Shown here piece after piece: positions 48,943 through 61,051 of a stretch of DNA of 64,000 nucleotides. Source of the DNA: Vishniacozyma victoriae (Eukaryota > Basidiomycota > Tremellomycetes > Tremellales > Bulleribasidiaceae); contig JADPYG010000004.1 of NCBI GenBank assembly GCA_017654735.1, forward strand, positions 124,001-188,000, written 5' to 3'. The notes below the pieces were generated by a model, which saw only the letters and a program-made list of their open reading frames with translations, was not told where the DNA came from and ran no database searches. Within the stretch, counting starts at the first letter, position 1. Every line of letters begins with the position of its first letter. Made by a program: the position numbers and the translations under genes.

Positions 48943-51251
48943 ATGATAGCAGATATCAAACCTTCCCACACCGAGTTGGTCGACGACATTATCACCGACC
49001 AGGACAAAGATGGACTTGACACCAAACATGTCGAAGATTACGATCGACCACAAGTGATAGAAGGGGTCGATGTAGTGGTGCCAGTCTCTCACTTTGCGAC
49101 AATGAGCCGCTCCCAGGCGTTCCGGACCTTCTGGCGTGTAGGTCGATCCTTACTCAGAATTCGATCACACACTCATCCAACAGTCTACGATGTTTTGTTT
49201 CATGGCATCTTTCGGCGCCGGAATGGATGGCTATCAATTGTCGCTCGCAGGTATGTTACAAGTACCACCAATGTTACCGGTCGCCTGGTTGACCAGTTTC
49301 AGGATCCATCGTAGCGAACCCTGGTTTTGTTGCTGTCATGAAGTCGGTGGAGAATGCCGCAGGAGTCATGGTGATCGACCCAAACCACGTGGCTGCCTGG
49401 GGTGGAATAACTGTTGCCGGTAATATAGTGGGAGCTGCCTATGCCCCTTTGTCAGTCACATCTCAAAAATTGATACAGATGTGTGCTAATTTAGTAGTAT
49501 AGCCGACAAGTTTGGGCGGAAAGTGATTTTGCTTTTCATGATCTTCTTGTTGTTACTGGTGAGTCGAACTTTTTTCACGGGATTCCCAATCTGACATTCG
49601 TCAGGGTAACATGTTTGAACTTCTGGCCAAGGATTGGAAGCTATGGGCAGTGGCCAAAGCGTTGACTGGCATGGCTGTCGGCATGACTCAGACCCAGATT
49701 ATCATTTACATCAGCGAGATTGCAGTACCGCAAATACGTGGCTTCATGCTCTCTAGTTACGCTCTTGGCTATGGAATTGGCGGTCTGTTGTCGGCTATCG
49801 CCCTTCAGGCTCTGGCTGAGGTGAGCTCAGCAAATCAGCCCTCTTGTGACTACCGCTGACAGAATTTGAAGTCCTCCAACCCGGGCAACTACAAACTGGC
49901 CCTATATACCCAATTTATCACTAGCGCCATCTTCTTGGCAATGTTATGGTTCATGCCAGAGAGTCCTTGTGAGTGCTGTTTCTCACTCTCACCAGTGGAC
50001 TGACCAGACTTTTAGGGTGGCTCGCAAGTACTGGTCGTCATGAGCGCGGCAAAAAGGTATTGCAATACATCAATGGCAAAGTGCCTGATTACGACCTTGA
50101 ACACGAGTGTATGTGCAAGATCTCATTATTCTTCGTGGGGTCTTGCTGAGTAAATTAGATTTCATTGTGTCCGCCACAATCGAGCAGTCGCGCCAGATCG
50201 AAGTGCTGCACGGTGTCCCAGCCTGGAGGGAGATGTTCCGAGGTCAGCATCTGGTGAGCCAGACCGCCAATCCAGTTTCAGATCTGTGAGCTCACGTCAC
50301 CAGCGAAGGTTGTTCATCACCGCTATGGTCTCGATCTACTGTCAACTATCGGGCATTGCAGTCAGTCTCTCACCAAAGTGCTGGATCATGCTCACCCTCT
50401 CAGCTCATGTTCAGCTACCTGACTTGTTAGCAGAGACTTTCTCAATCGTTGGGTATGATCGCTGATAATGCAGATTTTCTCGAACTGGCTGGCTTCGACA
50501 AGCCGTTTTTGGCCAGTCTCATTTCCAAGTAGGTGATAAGTCTGTACCCTGATTTCGTGCTGATCGAACAGCTTTGTCTTGATCGGTGCCATCCTCATAT
50601 CGTTCTGGACGATTGAGAGATTTGGCCGTCGGGCGAATTACTGGGCAGCCATCAGCGTCATTACCATCGACCTTTTGCTTGTAGGGGTTCTCGGCAGCAT
50701 CAAAAGGAATGACGCCACCAACAAATTCTTGGTCTTTTTGTGCTGTTTATGGGTAGGTGCATACGCTCTTGGCCCAGCTGTCTTAGGTGAGCTGCTACCT
50801 TCTTTTTTCAGGTACCTGCTAACCACCAACAGCTGCATGTTACGCGGGTGAAATTTCCTCTCCGCGATTCCGTGCCAAGACGAACTCGTTTGGGTAAGTT
50901 AATTAGCTCATTTCTGAAGGCTCAGCACTGATGACACCTTAGACAATCATTCGCCCAGATGTTTTCGTTGGTGATTACGTACTGTACACCCTTGATGCTA
51001 AATGTCTGGGGTGTCAAAACCGGATACTTCTTTGCCGCCATCTCTTTTGTCGGGGGCGCGATCCTTTTGTTGACTGTACCCGAGGTACGACATCAAATAT
51101 AGATATTGAGAAGGAGCTAAAGATCTAGACCAAAGGAAGGACCTACGCAGAGCTTGATGAGCTGTTCGAACGCGGAATCCCAGCTCGGAAATTCGCCAAG
51201 ACCAAGACGTCGGCACAGTATGAGCTTGAGGCTCGAAACGCCGCGGCGTGA
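48943..51251 (+). CDS. MFS sugar transporter (alpha-glucoside/hexose type)
   Basis: A multi-exon gene ending at TGA 51249-51251, about 500 residues. Twelve hydrophobic segments are expected and most can be followed. Sugar-porter signatures: DKFGRK after helix 2, PESPWWLASTGRHERGKKVL after helix 6, ERFGRR in the second half, and the C-terminal PETKGRTYAELDELFERGIPARKF typical of fungal alpha-glucoside and related permeases. It would import a sugar by proton symport across the plasma membrane; the substrate is not readable from sequence. It sits in an accessory island and is one of few intron-rich genes there. Confidence 0.88.
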
Positions 51252-52646
51252 CAGCCCCTGGGATGATAGTGGTAGAACTACTTCAGGTCGTGGGTGGAGA
51301 AGGTCAGAGATTAATACTGGCGCGGGAAGAAGAACTGATCGTGTTGATGGAGGTGTGGCGTTTGAATTATCTGTTCACGAGTCAGGATATCCCTATGTAC
51401 CATGTGCGATACACATCCAGACATCAAAGCAGCCCGTGAAACTCGAGAGCTCTGTGCCACGGCATACACGGCGACATCTCATCTTTTGCAGTCATGATCC
51501 TGCAGGCAAAGACCGCCGAGCGAAACCATTGCCAGGATAGCAGTTCCCAAGAATCTGGAAATCGTAAACGCAATGCACAGATACTCCTGGCAGAATGAGG
51601 GTTACTTTTATTACGAGCGATGCCTATGTTTCATCGCTCTAGCGCTGCAAGACCTTAGTGAAACGATGGCTGTATGACAAAGTGATCGTAGTTTTGATCA
51701 TGGGCACAGATCTGGGATCTTGGGGGTTGGATATGGCCAAGACGCCTCACTGGGACCCTTACAATATCAATCACCTACACCTTTGCTCTCCGGAAACTTG
51801 CCAGTACTATGTATTATCAGGTCTGCAATTCCTATGGCCAGAGCGACTGAGGGCCCAAGTGCTGTTAAAAGCGACTTCCGAAAGATTGCCGGTAATCCTC
51901 CGCCGGGTTTCCGCCCTCTGGCCGGCACTTGCAATGTCATCTCCGACTCGTACACTTCGCCATGAGGTAAGCGTCTGAATGATGTCTCCAGGAGAAAGGC
52001 GTACCTTGTCTATGAAATGAGGACCAACACCAGGTCCCCTATGTTGGGTTGGACCTCCAAAATTCGCTGAAAACTCGATGTGAAAGGGGCATTTATCAAA
52101 GCATAAGATACCTCGATCCATCCTTTGTATCCTCCAGCAGGCTCACACCCCCATCGAGGTGTGTACGCCAGTACCCTCAGAGACCCAAGGACGGTCTTCT
52201 TGATGGTGATAGACGATAAAATATTGTTGTTTCAGACTGTCTTGTACCTGCTATAGAAGGAGCAGTGGCATCGCTCATGTACCTCCAAAGCTCGCGAAAG
52301 GAATGGATCAGCGCCATCTCAATGTGTCCATCAATTGGGTCTCTACTGGGGGGAGGTGCGGTCCACATCTAGGCCAATCGTCTGATTTGGAAGAACAATG
52401 TTGACCATTATTACTCGTTTCTGGCCGGACAATCACCTTTCAAAGTCCCAGCAAACATCTAGTCCAGCAAACATCTAGTCAAGCGACATTCTGTGATGAG
52501 GACTATGAAATACATGGCTGGATGGTCGCAGAGGAGTATTGAGCCGTTCTGCATACATGAACGTGCATAGACTTCGATGTGAGATTCCTTCAAAAACTAC
52601 GGTATATATACTGTACAAAACCGCCACAAACACCAACAAGTGGTAG
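51252..52646. other. Apparent relic region between transporter and tRNA
   Basis: 1.4 kb with several frames of 60-130 codons, none with a recognisable domain. A segment near 52068-52120 (GGACCTCCAA, then GAAAGGGGCATTTATCAAAG) resembles the flank of tandem paralogue 2, suggesting a decayed third copy. A 16-bp direct repeat is at 52448-52479. Confidence 0.4.
52448..52479. repeat. 16-bp tandem direct repeat
   Basis: CCAGCAAACATCTAGT occurs twice head to tail without spacer. Confidence 0.95.
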
Positions 52647-52733
52647 AACAGCGTAGCTCAGGGGGAGAGCGGTAGGCTCATATAAACTTCTATATACACC
52701 TACAGGTCCCTCGATCGAAACGAGGTGCTGTTA
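52647..52733 (+). tRNA. tRNA-Met (CAT), intron-containing, initiator-like
   Basis: A full cloverleaf can be drawn: acceptor AACAGCG with TGCTGTT (one G-T pair), D stem GCTC/GAGC with a 7-base loop, anticodon stem GTAGG/CCTAC with loop CTCATA (anticodon CAT at 52679-52681), a short intron of about 15 nt (TAAACTTCTATATAC) after position 37, a 5-base variable region, and T stem CCTCG/CGAGG. The first pair is A-U and the T loop is ATCGAAA (A54 and A60), both hallmarks of eukaryotic initiator tRNA. However, the anticodon stem has two rather than three G-C pairs beside the loop. A TATATATA lies about 40 bases upstream. Confidence 0.85.
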
Positions 52734-52735
52734 TA

Positions 52736-52753
52736 TTTTTGTCTTTTTTTTTT
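52736..52753 (+). terminator. RNA polymerase III terminator of the tRNA
   Basis: A run of five T followed by a run of ten T begins three bases after the tRNA discriminator base, a standard Pol III stop signal. Confidence 0.85.
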
Positions 52754-53219
52754 ACTGCAATCATAGCACTGCTCCTGACGGTCCTACGGGGCCTGCAATG
52801 GATAGCGGATGCATAGATAGGGTTGGCGAGGCATGATGACCCTTTTGCGCGCCAGGGGTCTTTTTGAACATTATCTTGGTATATTGCCGATTTCATGTCC
52901 TTTGTCATTTGTCCTGTCCTCTGGCTCTGAGAAGACACTGACTGGAATGCAGTCGCTGCTCGCTTCATGATGAAACGAGATGCATAGACAGGCATCGATA
53001 GAGATGAATATATGATGGTGAAAATCTGCCACCTTCAACGTCAGTGCGCCAAGCCACGTGAAAGGTCCTGAGCCAAGTCAAGCGTTGACTTTATCGATAC
53101 CATCTCATCCATCCATCACACCTGTATACTACTACTATACCACCAGTCTCACACAGCTCATCGAAGTCGAGCACGCATACCTATTCTACAGTGACAAGCC
53201 CTCGAGGAACCACGTCAAG
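52754..53219. other. Intergenic region upstream of the RMD1-like gene
   Basis: About 470 bases. It contains CT/CA-rich sequence at 53100-53160 that may be 5' leader. No gene. Confidence 0.4.
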
Positions 53220-55018
53220 ATGCCGCCGGCTGGAAGTAATTCACTTCCTCTCCCCTATTCTCAGATCCCACAACAGGGTCGTAGGGAACCTAGACAACCT
53301 ATGAGGTGAGTCTCTCTTCTTCTCCATAATATGTGTGTGCTAATAGTAGAACGTCGAAGCTTGGATCAAGTACGTTGAATCTGAAGATGATATAAAGAGG
53401 AGAAGACTAATTAAACAGAATTGAAGGTTTTACCTACTCAACCTGATCATCCTGCTATTCCCGAGGAAGAGGGTGATGATGAAGATGCTCATGAGAGGGT
53501 TGTTGGGGATGATGCTGGTGTTGAGGTACGTCGGGTCTTCGCCGTCAGGCGATGTCCTTCTGGTAGTAGTTGACGGAATAGTTCTACACGCCATTAAGCC
53601 AGATCCCTGCTGGTACAGCTCGACGTGATGCTCAGAAACTCACCAAATCCGAGAAATCAAAGTTACCCAGGGTTACTGCTTATTGTACCGCAGCGTATGT
53701 CCCCGTCTTCATTTAGGTATAAGGAAAGAAAGCTAATGAACAGTTCATATAACCTAGAAGGTCTCGCCGCGTACCTCTCAGCTCGACCCCCAGCATATCG
53801 AACCCATCCAAGGATGTTCGATACTGAATGCCTCCATACACCATACCTCCCCCCTCCAACGAATACAACTACCTCAGCAGGCCATCGATCTCCAGCATTA
53901 AAACCTCATCGACATGGCGTGCCCGAAGCCGATTTATTAAATCTTGATAATTCATCAAATCCAAAACCAGAGAGGAGAAAGACTGGATTCTCAAAGACCC
54001 CTGGTGGGAGGAGTCGACAACCCTCAAGTGGTGGAGGAGGGGAGGAGACGGATGATGATGAACATGATGAAGAGTGGGTTCCGGATGTGTTTTTGTTTGA
54101 ATATGGAACCGTTGTTATTTGGGGAATGACCGAGAGGGAGGAGAAGAGGTTTTTGGGTAGTTTGTAAGTCCCCCCTACCATCGGTATGAGGAAATCCTGA
54201 CTGGGTAGAAAGAAGTTTGAGCTGGAGAAGCTGTCTACGGAAGATGTCGAGATGGAGGATCTGAATTTCTATTATGCCGACTACTCTCGGTATGTCCTTC
54301 TCAGATATATGTATCGATCGCGAGCTGATGAGTAGGATATATAACGATGTCATCACCCTCCGAAAGGGTTCATCGTATATGTAAGGCTCAATTTTCCCTC
54401 AGTCGCACCAAGCTGACAGATAGGACGAAACTATCATTATCCCACGCTCTCGCTCAATCGGTCAAGATCTCCTTATTCGAGGAACTTATAAGTAGTACGA
54501 TCGAGCAGACGAAAGATATCCCCAGGAGTTTGTCGGAGACTGGTAAAATCGGATTACCCAGGAGTGAGATCATGAAGCAGATTGGAAATTTGTTTATTTT
54601 GAGGATAAATATTAATCTGGTCGGATCTATTCTGGATTCTCCTGTATGTTTTGCACCTTCTGGTCTACTACGAACGGTCACGAATGGACGCTGACCTGCA
54701 GGAATTCTTCTGGTCGTTCCCCGATCTTGAACCACTGTATAATGCCGCTAGGTCATATCTTGAGATCTCACAGCGTGTTGATCTTCTCAATGCTCGTGTC
54801 GATGTGAGTCTTCCCTTATTCCCCTTCCCCTTCGACCTATCAGGAGAAAATAGGGGACGCGACTGACTTGGCAGATCCTCCAAGACATGCTCAAACTCCT
54901 CAAGGAGAGTGTCAATTCTTCCCACGGAGAACGGCTTGAAGGGATCGTCATTGTACTGATTGTATTGGAGATCTTCCTTGGCATAGCCACAATCCTTGTA
55001 GATCTCAGTCTTTCTTAG
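53220..55018 (+). CDS. RMD1/DUF155 family mitochondrial protein
   Basis: Multi-exon gene from ATG 53220 to TAG 55016-55018. After a polar N-terminus comes PRVTAYCTAASYNLEGLAAY, the start of the DUF155 (YagE-like) domain. The domain core is DVFLFEYGTVVIWGMTEREE, with LEKLSTEDVEMEDLNFYY, LSLSHALAQSVKISLFEELI and LRININLVGSILDSPEFFW. A long helix precedes a C-terminal hydrophobic segment (GIVIVLIVLEIFLGIATIL) that would anchor the protein. Fungal members include yeast Rmd1/Rmd8 and mitochondrial Mrx10; human RMND1 supports mitochondrial translation. Which subgroup applies is not certain. A Gly-rich acidic insert (SSGGGGEETDDDEHDEE) interrupts the domain's start. Confidence 0.88.
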
Positions 55019-55039
55019 GTACTTATATAATGCTACAAT

Positions 55040-55065
55040 GTATGGTGTATGGTGTATGGTGTATG
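55040..55065. repeat. GTATGGT tandem repeat
   Basis: Three exact 7-bp units and a fourth imperfect unit lie just after the RMD1-like stop codon. Confidence 0.85.
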
Positions 55066-55171
55066 CCACTTTAACGGAATCAAATTACATTTCGAGGAGG
55101 TCCAATTCATCACTTGTCTATAGTCTAGATTCAACTAGTCACTACTAGATTATCCTTACCTATATACAGTC

Positions 55172-58100
55172 ATGGCGGCTGGCTTACCTCCTAAACCATA
55201 TGTCCCGCCAACGGCACCGGCTCCACCACTACCCGCCGGTCCTGCTCCTCAAACATACACTCAAGATCCGGCAGCAGCGCACGCAGCAGCATGGGCAGCA
55301 TATTACCAGGTCCGTTCGCGTCCTTGCCCCATTCATATTTCCTGCTGATGTACAGTCACAAGGTCTAACAGCCCAAGGTCAACCTCAACCAGCTGGATAT
55401 AATGCTCAAGCCCAACCACAAGCTCAAGCTGGACCACAACAACCGGGTGCAGCGAACCCATATGCGAATTACGGATACGGCGCTCAAGCTGCTCAAGCTC
55501 ACCTCGGTGGTCCTGCTCAACCGGGTTACCGACCTCCCGCTCAACAGGGATATCAGTACCCTCAACAAGCTGCTGGATATGCCTCGCCCGCGCCTGCGCC
55601 CTACCAAGCTCCTCATCAGGGGTACGCTCAACCACAACAACCTCAGGGGTATGTCGCGCCTGCACAGGCATGGGGACAAGGACCACAACAACCTCAACAA
55701 GGGTATCGACCTCCTGCTCAACCTTATAATGGTGCTCCTGGTCAACAACCGTATTTCAATGGTGGACCACAACAACCTTATACACCTCCTCATAGTGGTG
55801 GTCAGACCCCTTATCGCTCTTCACCTGGTATGAACCAGAATCGACCTTATGCACCCCAAGCACAACCTATGGCACCACGTTCTAGACCGCCGATGAACCA
55901 GGGTCCTACTCCACCCCACCACCCACCAGCAAAGAGACCACGATTCGACGGTCCACCTAATCAAGGTCCAACTCACCTCGGAGGACCTAGGAACGCTTCA
56001 CTCCCCGTTCGACCTGGGTCTATCCCGAATCGACCACCTTCAGGACCCAGAACACCACTTCCACCACCACCTATCACCCGCCCTCCAATCCACCTAGGTT
56101 CAGGAGGTCCACCACCCGTCTTTGCCCCAGGTGGTCCACGAGGCATGACACCATCTCGCGGCGGAAGGGGAGGAGGAAGAGGAGGGATGGTGATGAATGC
56201 CCCAAGAGGACCTAGTCATATGAGGCGAGAGAGGCAGGAATCTCAACGTCAAAGATCTGCAAAGGAACAAAGTCCTAGTAAGAGGGATAAGAAGGATAAG
56301 AAGAAGGAAAAAGAGAAGGATAATGCGAAAACTACCTTGACAGACTTTAGGATCGTGGGGATTGAAATGAAGGAATTGGGGTGGAGTTGGGGACTAGTAG
56401 GGGAGGAAGCTATGAATCAGGTCGAAGAAGAGGAGAAGGTTGTGGAGGAAGAGGCGAAAGTCGCTGGCGATGGGGATGTCAAGACTGAAGAGGCTGGGCA
56501 GGAAGAGGTCCCAACAGAACCAACAACAACAGAGGAAGTCAAGCAGGAATCCAACGAAGCCGAGGTCGAGGCTGAATCGGAAGTCAAGGCTGAGGTCGAT
56601 GCTGAGGGTGACTCCACCGAAGTCAAGGACGAATCAACATTAGAGCAAGCCGACGCACCAAAGGAGGAGCCCTCAACAACCGAACTCGAAGATTCCGAAG
56701 GAAAAGGCAAGACCGGAGGGAAACGTAAAGCTCAATCCCCCGAAACAGGTGAGCTGATTGCATCTCTCTCCAGGTTCAGAGCTAATGAACAGACGAAGGA
56801 TCATCAAAGAAACGATCAACATACCTCCTAACCCACGGTAAAGCCAATGAAGATACCCCATCCCAAGAATCCAAGAACAACCAAAATCGATTCAGGATAT
56901 ACTTTGAATCACCACCTGAAGCCGATAGGATCCCACAAGCGTTAAGGAGGAATCCGTACAAGAGGTGGAGGAGGGAGGACAGTGCCCTGCCCCCTACTGG
57001 TGGGGAGAAGGAAGGGGAGCTTGCTGCTATTGAGGAGACGGAACAGGATACTGGTGTCGTGCCAGAAGAAGCTCCTACCGAGGCGGATGTTGGACTCGAT
57101 TCAAAGGATACATCGAAAGATGTTCCTACTTCCGACGCTGTACCCGAAAATCAAGCCGCTACCGAAGTTGTGGGAACCGCCAGTGCCAGCGAAGTGATCG
57201 ACCCCACCGAACCTACCCCAGCTGAGAATGGACATACCGAGACCGATGCACAAGCAACCGAAACTGCCGGGCAAGCCGTACCAGAGGTCAGTGTCGAAAC
57301 GAACGTCGAAGTTCCAGCTACTACCGCCGAGGAAGCACCGACTACAACCGAGCCGCCAAAGGAGGACGAACTTCCCGTCCCAGCAGAGCAAGCGGCTGAA
57401 GTCGACCAATCTGCTGAGGAACCGGCGTCACAGAACGAGGCTATCTCTTCTTCCGCTGACGCCGGACCTTCATCCACCGCTGAGGCTGCTGTCGAATCGT
57501 CTGCGGCCGCCGCCGCCGACCCCAGTACCACTGCTGATGCCGCTGTCGAGGCCATAGCTACACCCGACATCGTCGCTCCCTCGGCCACACCCGCAAGTGC
57601 CGAGGAAACAGCAGCTGCCATCGCCATCTCCGCAGAGAACGCCGCATCAGCGTACAAATCACGCACCCGCCGTCGATCTTCCGTCTCATCAACCGACTCT
57701 CGCGAGACCCTCAACGCTTTCCAACCCGAAGTCACTCCGTCCATGAACAGATTATCGATCTTGTACGAGGGTAGTCAAAGACGTATGTGTTTCGATGCGG
57801 AGGTTGTTGAACGTATTGAAGTCTGGAGGGAAGAGGGTAGGATTGAAGTCATCTTCACTCCTGCCAAACCTGATGAGGAGGAGAATACGTTATTGCCTAA
57901 AGGATACCTCGTAAGTCACTTCGAATGTTTTTGAGAAATGAAACTGATGTATAGCTGGAAGAGTATAACCAGGAAGATCAACGATTCGCCCCTGTTTCCA
58001 AGGAACGGTTGGACGACATTTATGGTACCGAGGAAGCTACCGATAGTATACCTCCGCTCCATCGTCATTTTATCCCTGCCGTCAGTAAGGATACAACGAA

Positions 58101-58662
58101 AGAGGATATCACAAGTACCGGTCTCCGCCTGAATGTATATCTCAACAAGAAGAACCCATTAAGCGTTCCTCGATGGTGTCGAAACAATTCGGCCGATGAG
58201 TGGTTATACGAACAATTCGGTTCTAAACATTCAGCATGGAAGGCGAAACTAGTCGTAATGGATCCGGATCCACCACCAACCCTAGCTTCGATCTTGGAAA
58301 ACTGGTCATCCTCATCCAACCTCTCATCCTCCCAAAAGAGAAATACATTCATTACCACCCTCCTTTCAGATCCACACGACCTCCTCGAAATCTTGTTGAG
58401 GCTCACTCGAGGGGATAGGAACCCACCAGCTCCACTTGCAAATACGATAAGAGCGGATTCACCCTACGCAACCCATCAGACCCATGTCTCGCTTGCTATA
58501 TTGGCAATGTATAGGTTGACTACCGATTATGCTGTTCAGGCAGGAGTGGATTTGGAGATTGTTAATGAAAAGATTGGGGATATTATCAAGAGTTTACCTA
58601 CGAATTTGATTGGAAGGAGTTTAGATGGGATGTTTAAGGAATGGGATGGGAGGAAGAAATGA
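55172..58662 (+). CDS. Large low-complexity protein with a C-terminal folded region, function unknown
   Basis: Multi-exon gene from ATG 55172 to TGA 58660-58662, over 1,100 residues. The first 280 residues are Pro/Gln/Gly/Tyr-rich (GYRPPAQ, QGYAQPQQPQ), a prion-like composition. An RGG-like patch (SRGGRGGGRGG) and a Lys-rich segment follow. Two long acidic Glu/Ala/Thr stretches flank a short ordered block, RFRIYFESPPEADRIPQALR. The end looks folded: RMCFDAEVVERIEVWREEGR, YIWGT-free helices around LNVYLNKKNPLSVPRWCR, and DLLEILLRLTRGDRNPPAPL. I do not recognise a family. Prion-like plus RGG composition suggests RNA binding or condensates, by inference only. Confidence 0.7.
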
Positions 58663-59404
58663 GCCGGGGTCGGGGATGGGGTAGAACTGGAGGGGAAGTG
58701 GGTTAGGGACATGATGAACGGAATAGAGAGGGATGAGGGATGAGGGACGAGGGATGACGAGTCGTGCTTTCGCTGTTTTCTTGATCTCGGATGATGACGA
58801 TATGGGGTAATGTCAAAAATTGACTATATCAGAGGAATTGGTTGGATCCGGAAATGAGGAGGGGTTAGGCAAGAGCAATGCTAGATGATAGTACTTCCGA
58901 AGAGAAGCATGAGTCAGGGATATAGGCGAAGAAGGGAGGGCTTTTATCGTTTCTTTCCATTTGTCGAGATGTTCATCATATACCATCATGTCTTGTGTCT
59001 CGATCATTTCTTCCATGATCATCATCATATCCGGGTCTGGGTGATCTTTTCCATGATCAACATCAACATCAACGTCTAACATCCACGGATGAGAACTAGG
59101 CATAGATGTGATCTATTGAAAAGAAAGCCTTGACGATACTTGTTTTCAGATCCTAGGTTTACTTTCTGGGCCCCTCCCCTTACTCCTCGCTCGATTACCT
59201 CTCGGAAACAAGTGTTCAGTTCTTTGCTCCCATCCCTTCTACCTCTCTTCTTGCATGAACGATGCCCAATTGGGATATACTCTAAGGTGATGGTGATTAC
59301 GGAAACGGAAGAACGTTGATACTGACTGGCCATACTGTTCTTTACCTAGAATGCATATTTTACCTGATGTAATCACCAATACAATCCTTGATATAGTCCA
59401 ACGT
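58663..59404. other. Convergent intergenic region
   Basis: 740 bases between two 3' ends. It contains a GATGAGGGAT-type purine repeat at about 58728-58760. A minus-strand frame at 58813-59103 (acidic, Met-rich) may be chance. No gene is called. Confidence 0.4.
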
Positions 59405-61051
59405 CTATACGATTTGAAATTGTACACAAGCCGGTCTAAGCACATTTCCTAATTGCTCCAGCTCCAAGTAACCTTCCTGATCCACCTCGACTGAATCCCC
59501 TCCGAGTAATTTCGCAGACTTGATATCTAGCTTGTCGGCGGAAAATGGTAATCGTACCTTAGTCTCTGCGTGACCAGCATCAACGAACGCAAATACTGAA
59601 TTCCCCTTCATTGTCCATCTCACCCAATTCTCCCCTGGAATACCAAAGGGTTGAGCAATATCCTCCTCCACTCGGGTAGTTCCAAATATCGCCTCACCAT
59701 AGATTTTGATCCATCTGGCGAGATCTTCTAAACATTTCCGTTGGACTGGAGGGATATTTCCATCCGCATCCGGTCCGACGTTTAATAAGAGGTCTGCTCC
59801 TTTTGAAACGACGTCTACTAGGAGTGTAGCAGCTTGTTTTCCAGTTAGGGAATGAGATTCGAGTTCTTGCTCATTGTACCCGAATGATAATCCGACTAAT
59901 CAGGTTAGACCACTATATTTGTGGGATAGAGGTACGTACTGCCACGAGTAAAAGTCCATTTTTCATCTTTGTCTTTTGGTGGAGCACTTAGTCCGTATTC
60001 GACAGTATGGAAATCCCAATGTGTATCTCCGAACCGGTCTAGGCATTAGTTCCAATTGACTATACCAGTCGAGATCACGGACCATTAATGACAGATTCTG
60101 GATTCGCTTCATACAGCCTCTTTAACAGGTTCTCCACACTGTATTCTCCTGGAGCGATACCTCTACTACCTCAGCATTTCGATATGATAAAGGAACTTAC
60201 GCCTTGGGCCAATCACAATCACCCCACAATAAATACGGTTTATACCGATCAATAAGATCTGCACAATGCTGCCATGCGTATTTATTGTAGTCTGTCGCAT
60301 CTTCATGTAATCCAGGACGATCTTCATTTCCGAATCCCCAAGGTTCTTGAGTTGGCCAGTAATGCCAATCTATCCCTCTTTCAATCAGCTTATCTTCTCA
60401 TTAGGCCTTACGTTGAATAGTAGACCCCGAATTTGATGTCTTCTTGTTCACATGCTTGAGCCCATTCAGCGATGATATCTCGTTTTGGACCTCTCTTTAC
60501 TGTATTCCTGTCACCCGTTTCAGGAGCATCCCAGAGTGTTATTCCGTCCTATATATCAGTAACAATCTTAGTGAATACCTACGTGATGTTTCGTGACAGG
60601 CATAATATATTCTGCACCGGCTTCTTTAAACAGCTTTACCAATTTGGAAGCATCAAATTGACTAGCTTTCCACTGATCCAAGAAATCGTCATATGGCGCA
60701 TCCCCATATACCTCCTTGTGATGTTTGGAAGCGGGACTATCCTCGATTCGAATCGTATTAAAATACCACTCGGCATACGGATTATGTTTATGCCTATCAT
60801 AAGTTATTCCCATGACGAAGTGAAGGACTCACACAAGTTCCTCAGGTATATGTCCTAATTCCCCAGTAGTCTCAGCCCAAGCTGGAACCGAATATGGCCT
60901 GTCATCAGCTAGTCCACTGCGTAGCAGAAGGACATATATACCCCCAATGAACGAATATCCCAAATTTAGCATTCTTGAACCAAGTGGGTGTTTTCCTATC
61001 GGCAAATTGTTCGTAGTTCGGAGCCCGAACTTCACCCCACATATGAGCCAT
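59405..61051 (-). CDS. GH29 alpha-L-fucosidase
   Basis: Multi-exon gene from ATG 61051 to the stop at 59405. GH29 motifs: [69 protein letters not shown], and LLWGDCDWP, where the Asp after LLWG is the expected nucleophile. Then INDRFGDTHWDF, WTFTRGIGLSFGYN and LLVDVVSKGADLLLNVGP; a small beta domain ends the protein. The enzyme removes alpha-L-fucose from glycans. No signal peptide is visible (MAHMWGEVRAPNYEQ), so it may be intracellular. At least eight exons. Confidence 0.88.

Noticed and set aside
51154..51540. Frame running on from the transporter 3' end
   Set aside because: The transporter frame ends at 51251 with the family's expected C-terminus; the other phase has no motif.
55333..55833. 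Several long frames in other phases over the Pro/Gln-rich gene
   Set aside because: Repetitive CAACCT/GGTCAA composition removes stops in all frames; only one frame joins the downstream exons.
58813..59103. Acidic Met/Asp-rich minus-strand frame, 96 codons
   Set aside because: Low complexity, no upstream exon logic; may be chance in a GATGAT-rich stretch.
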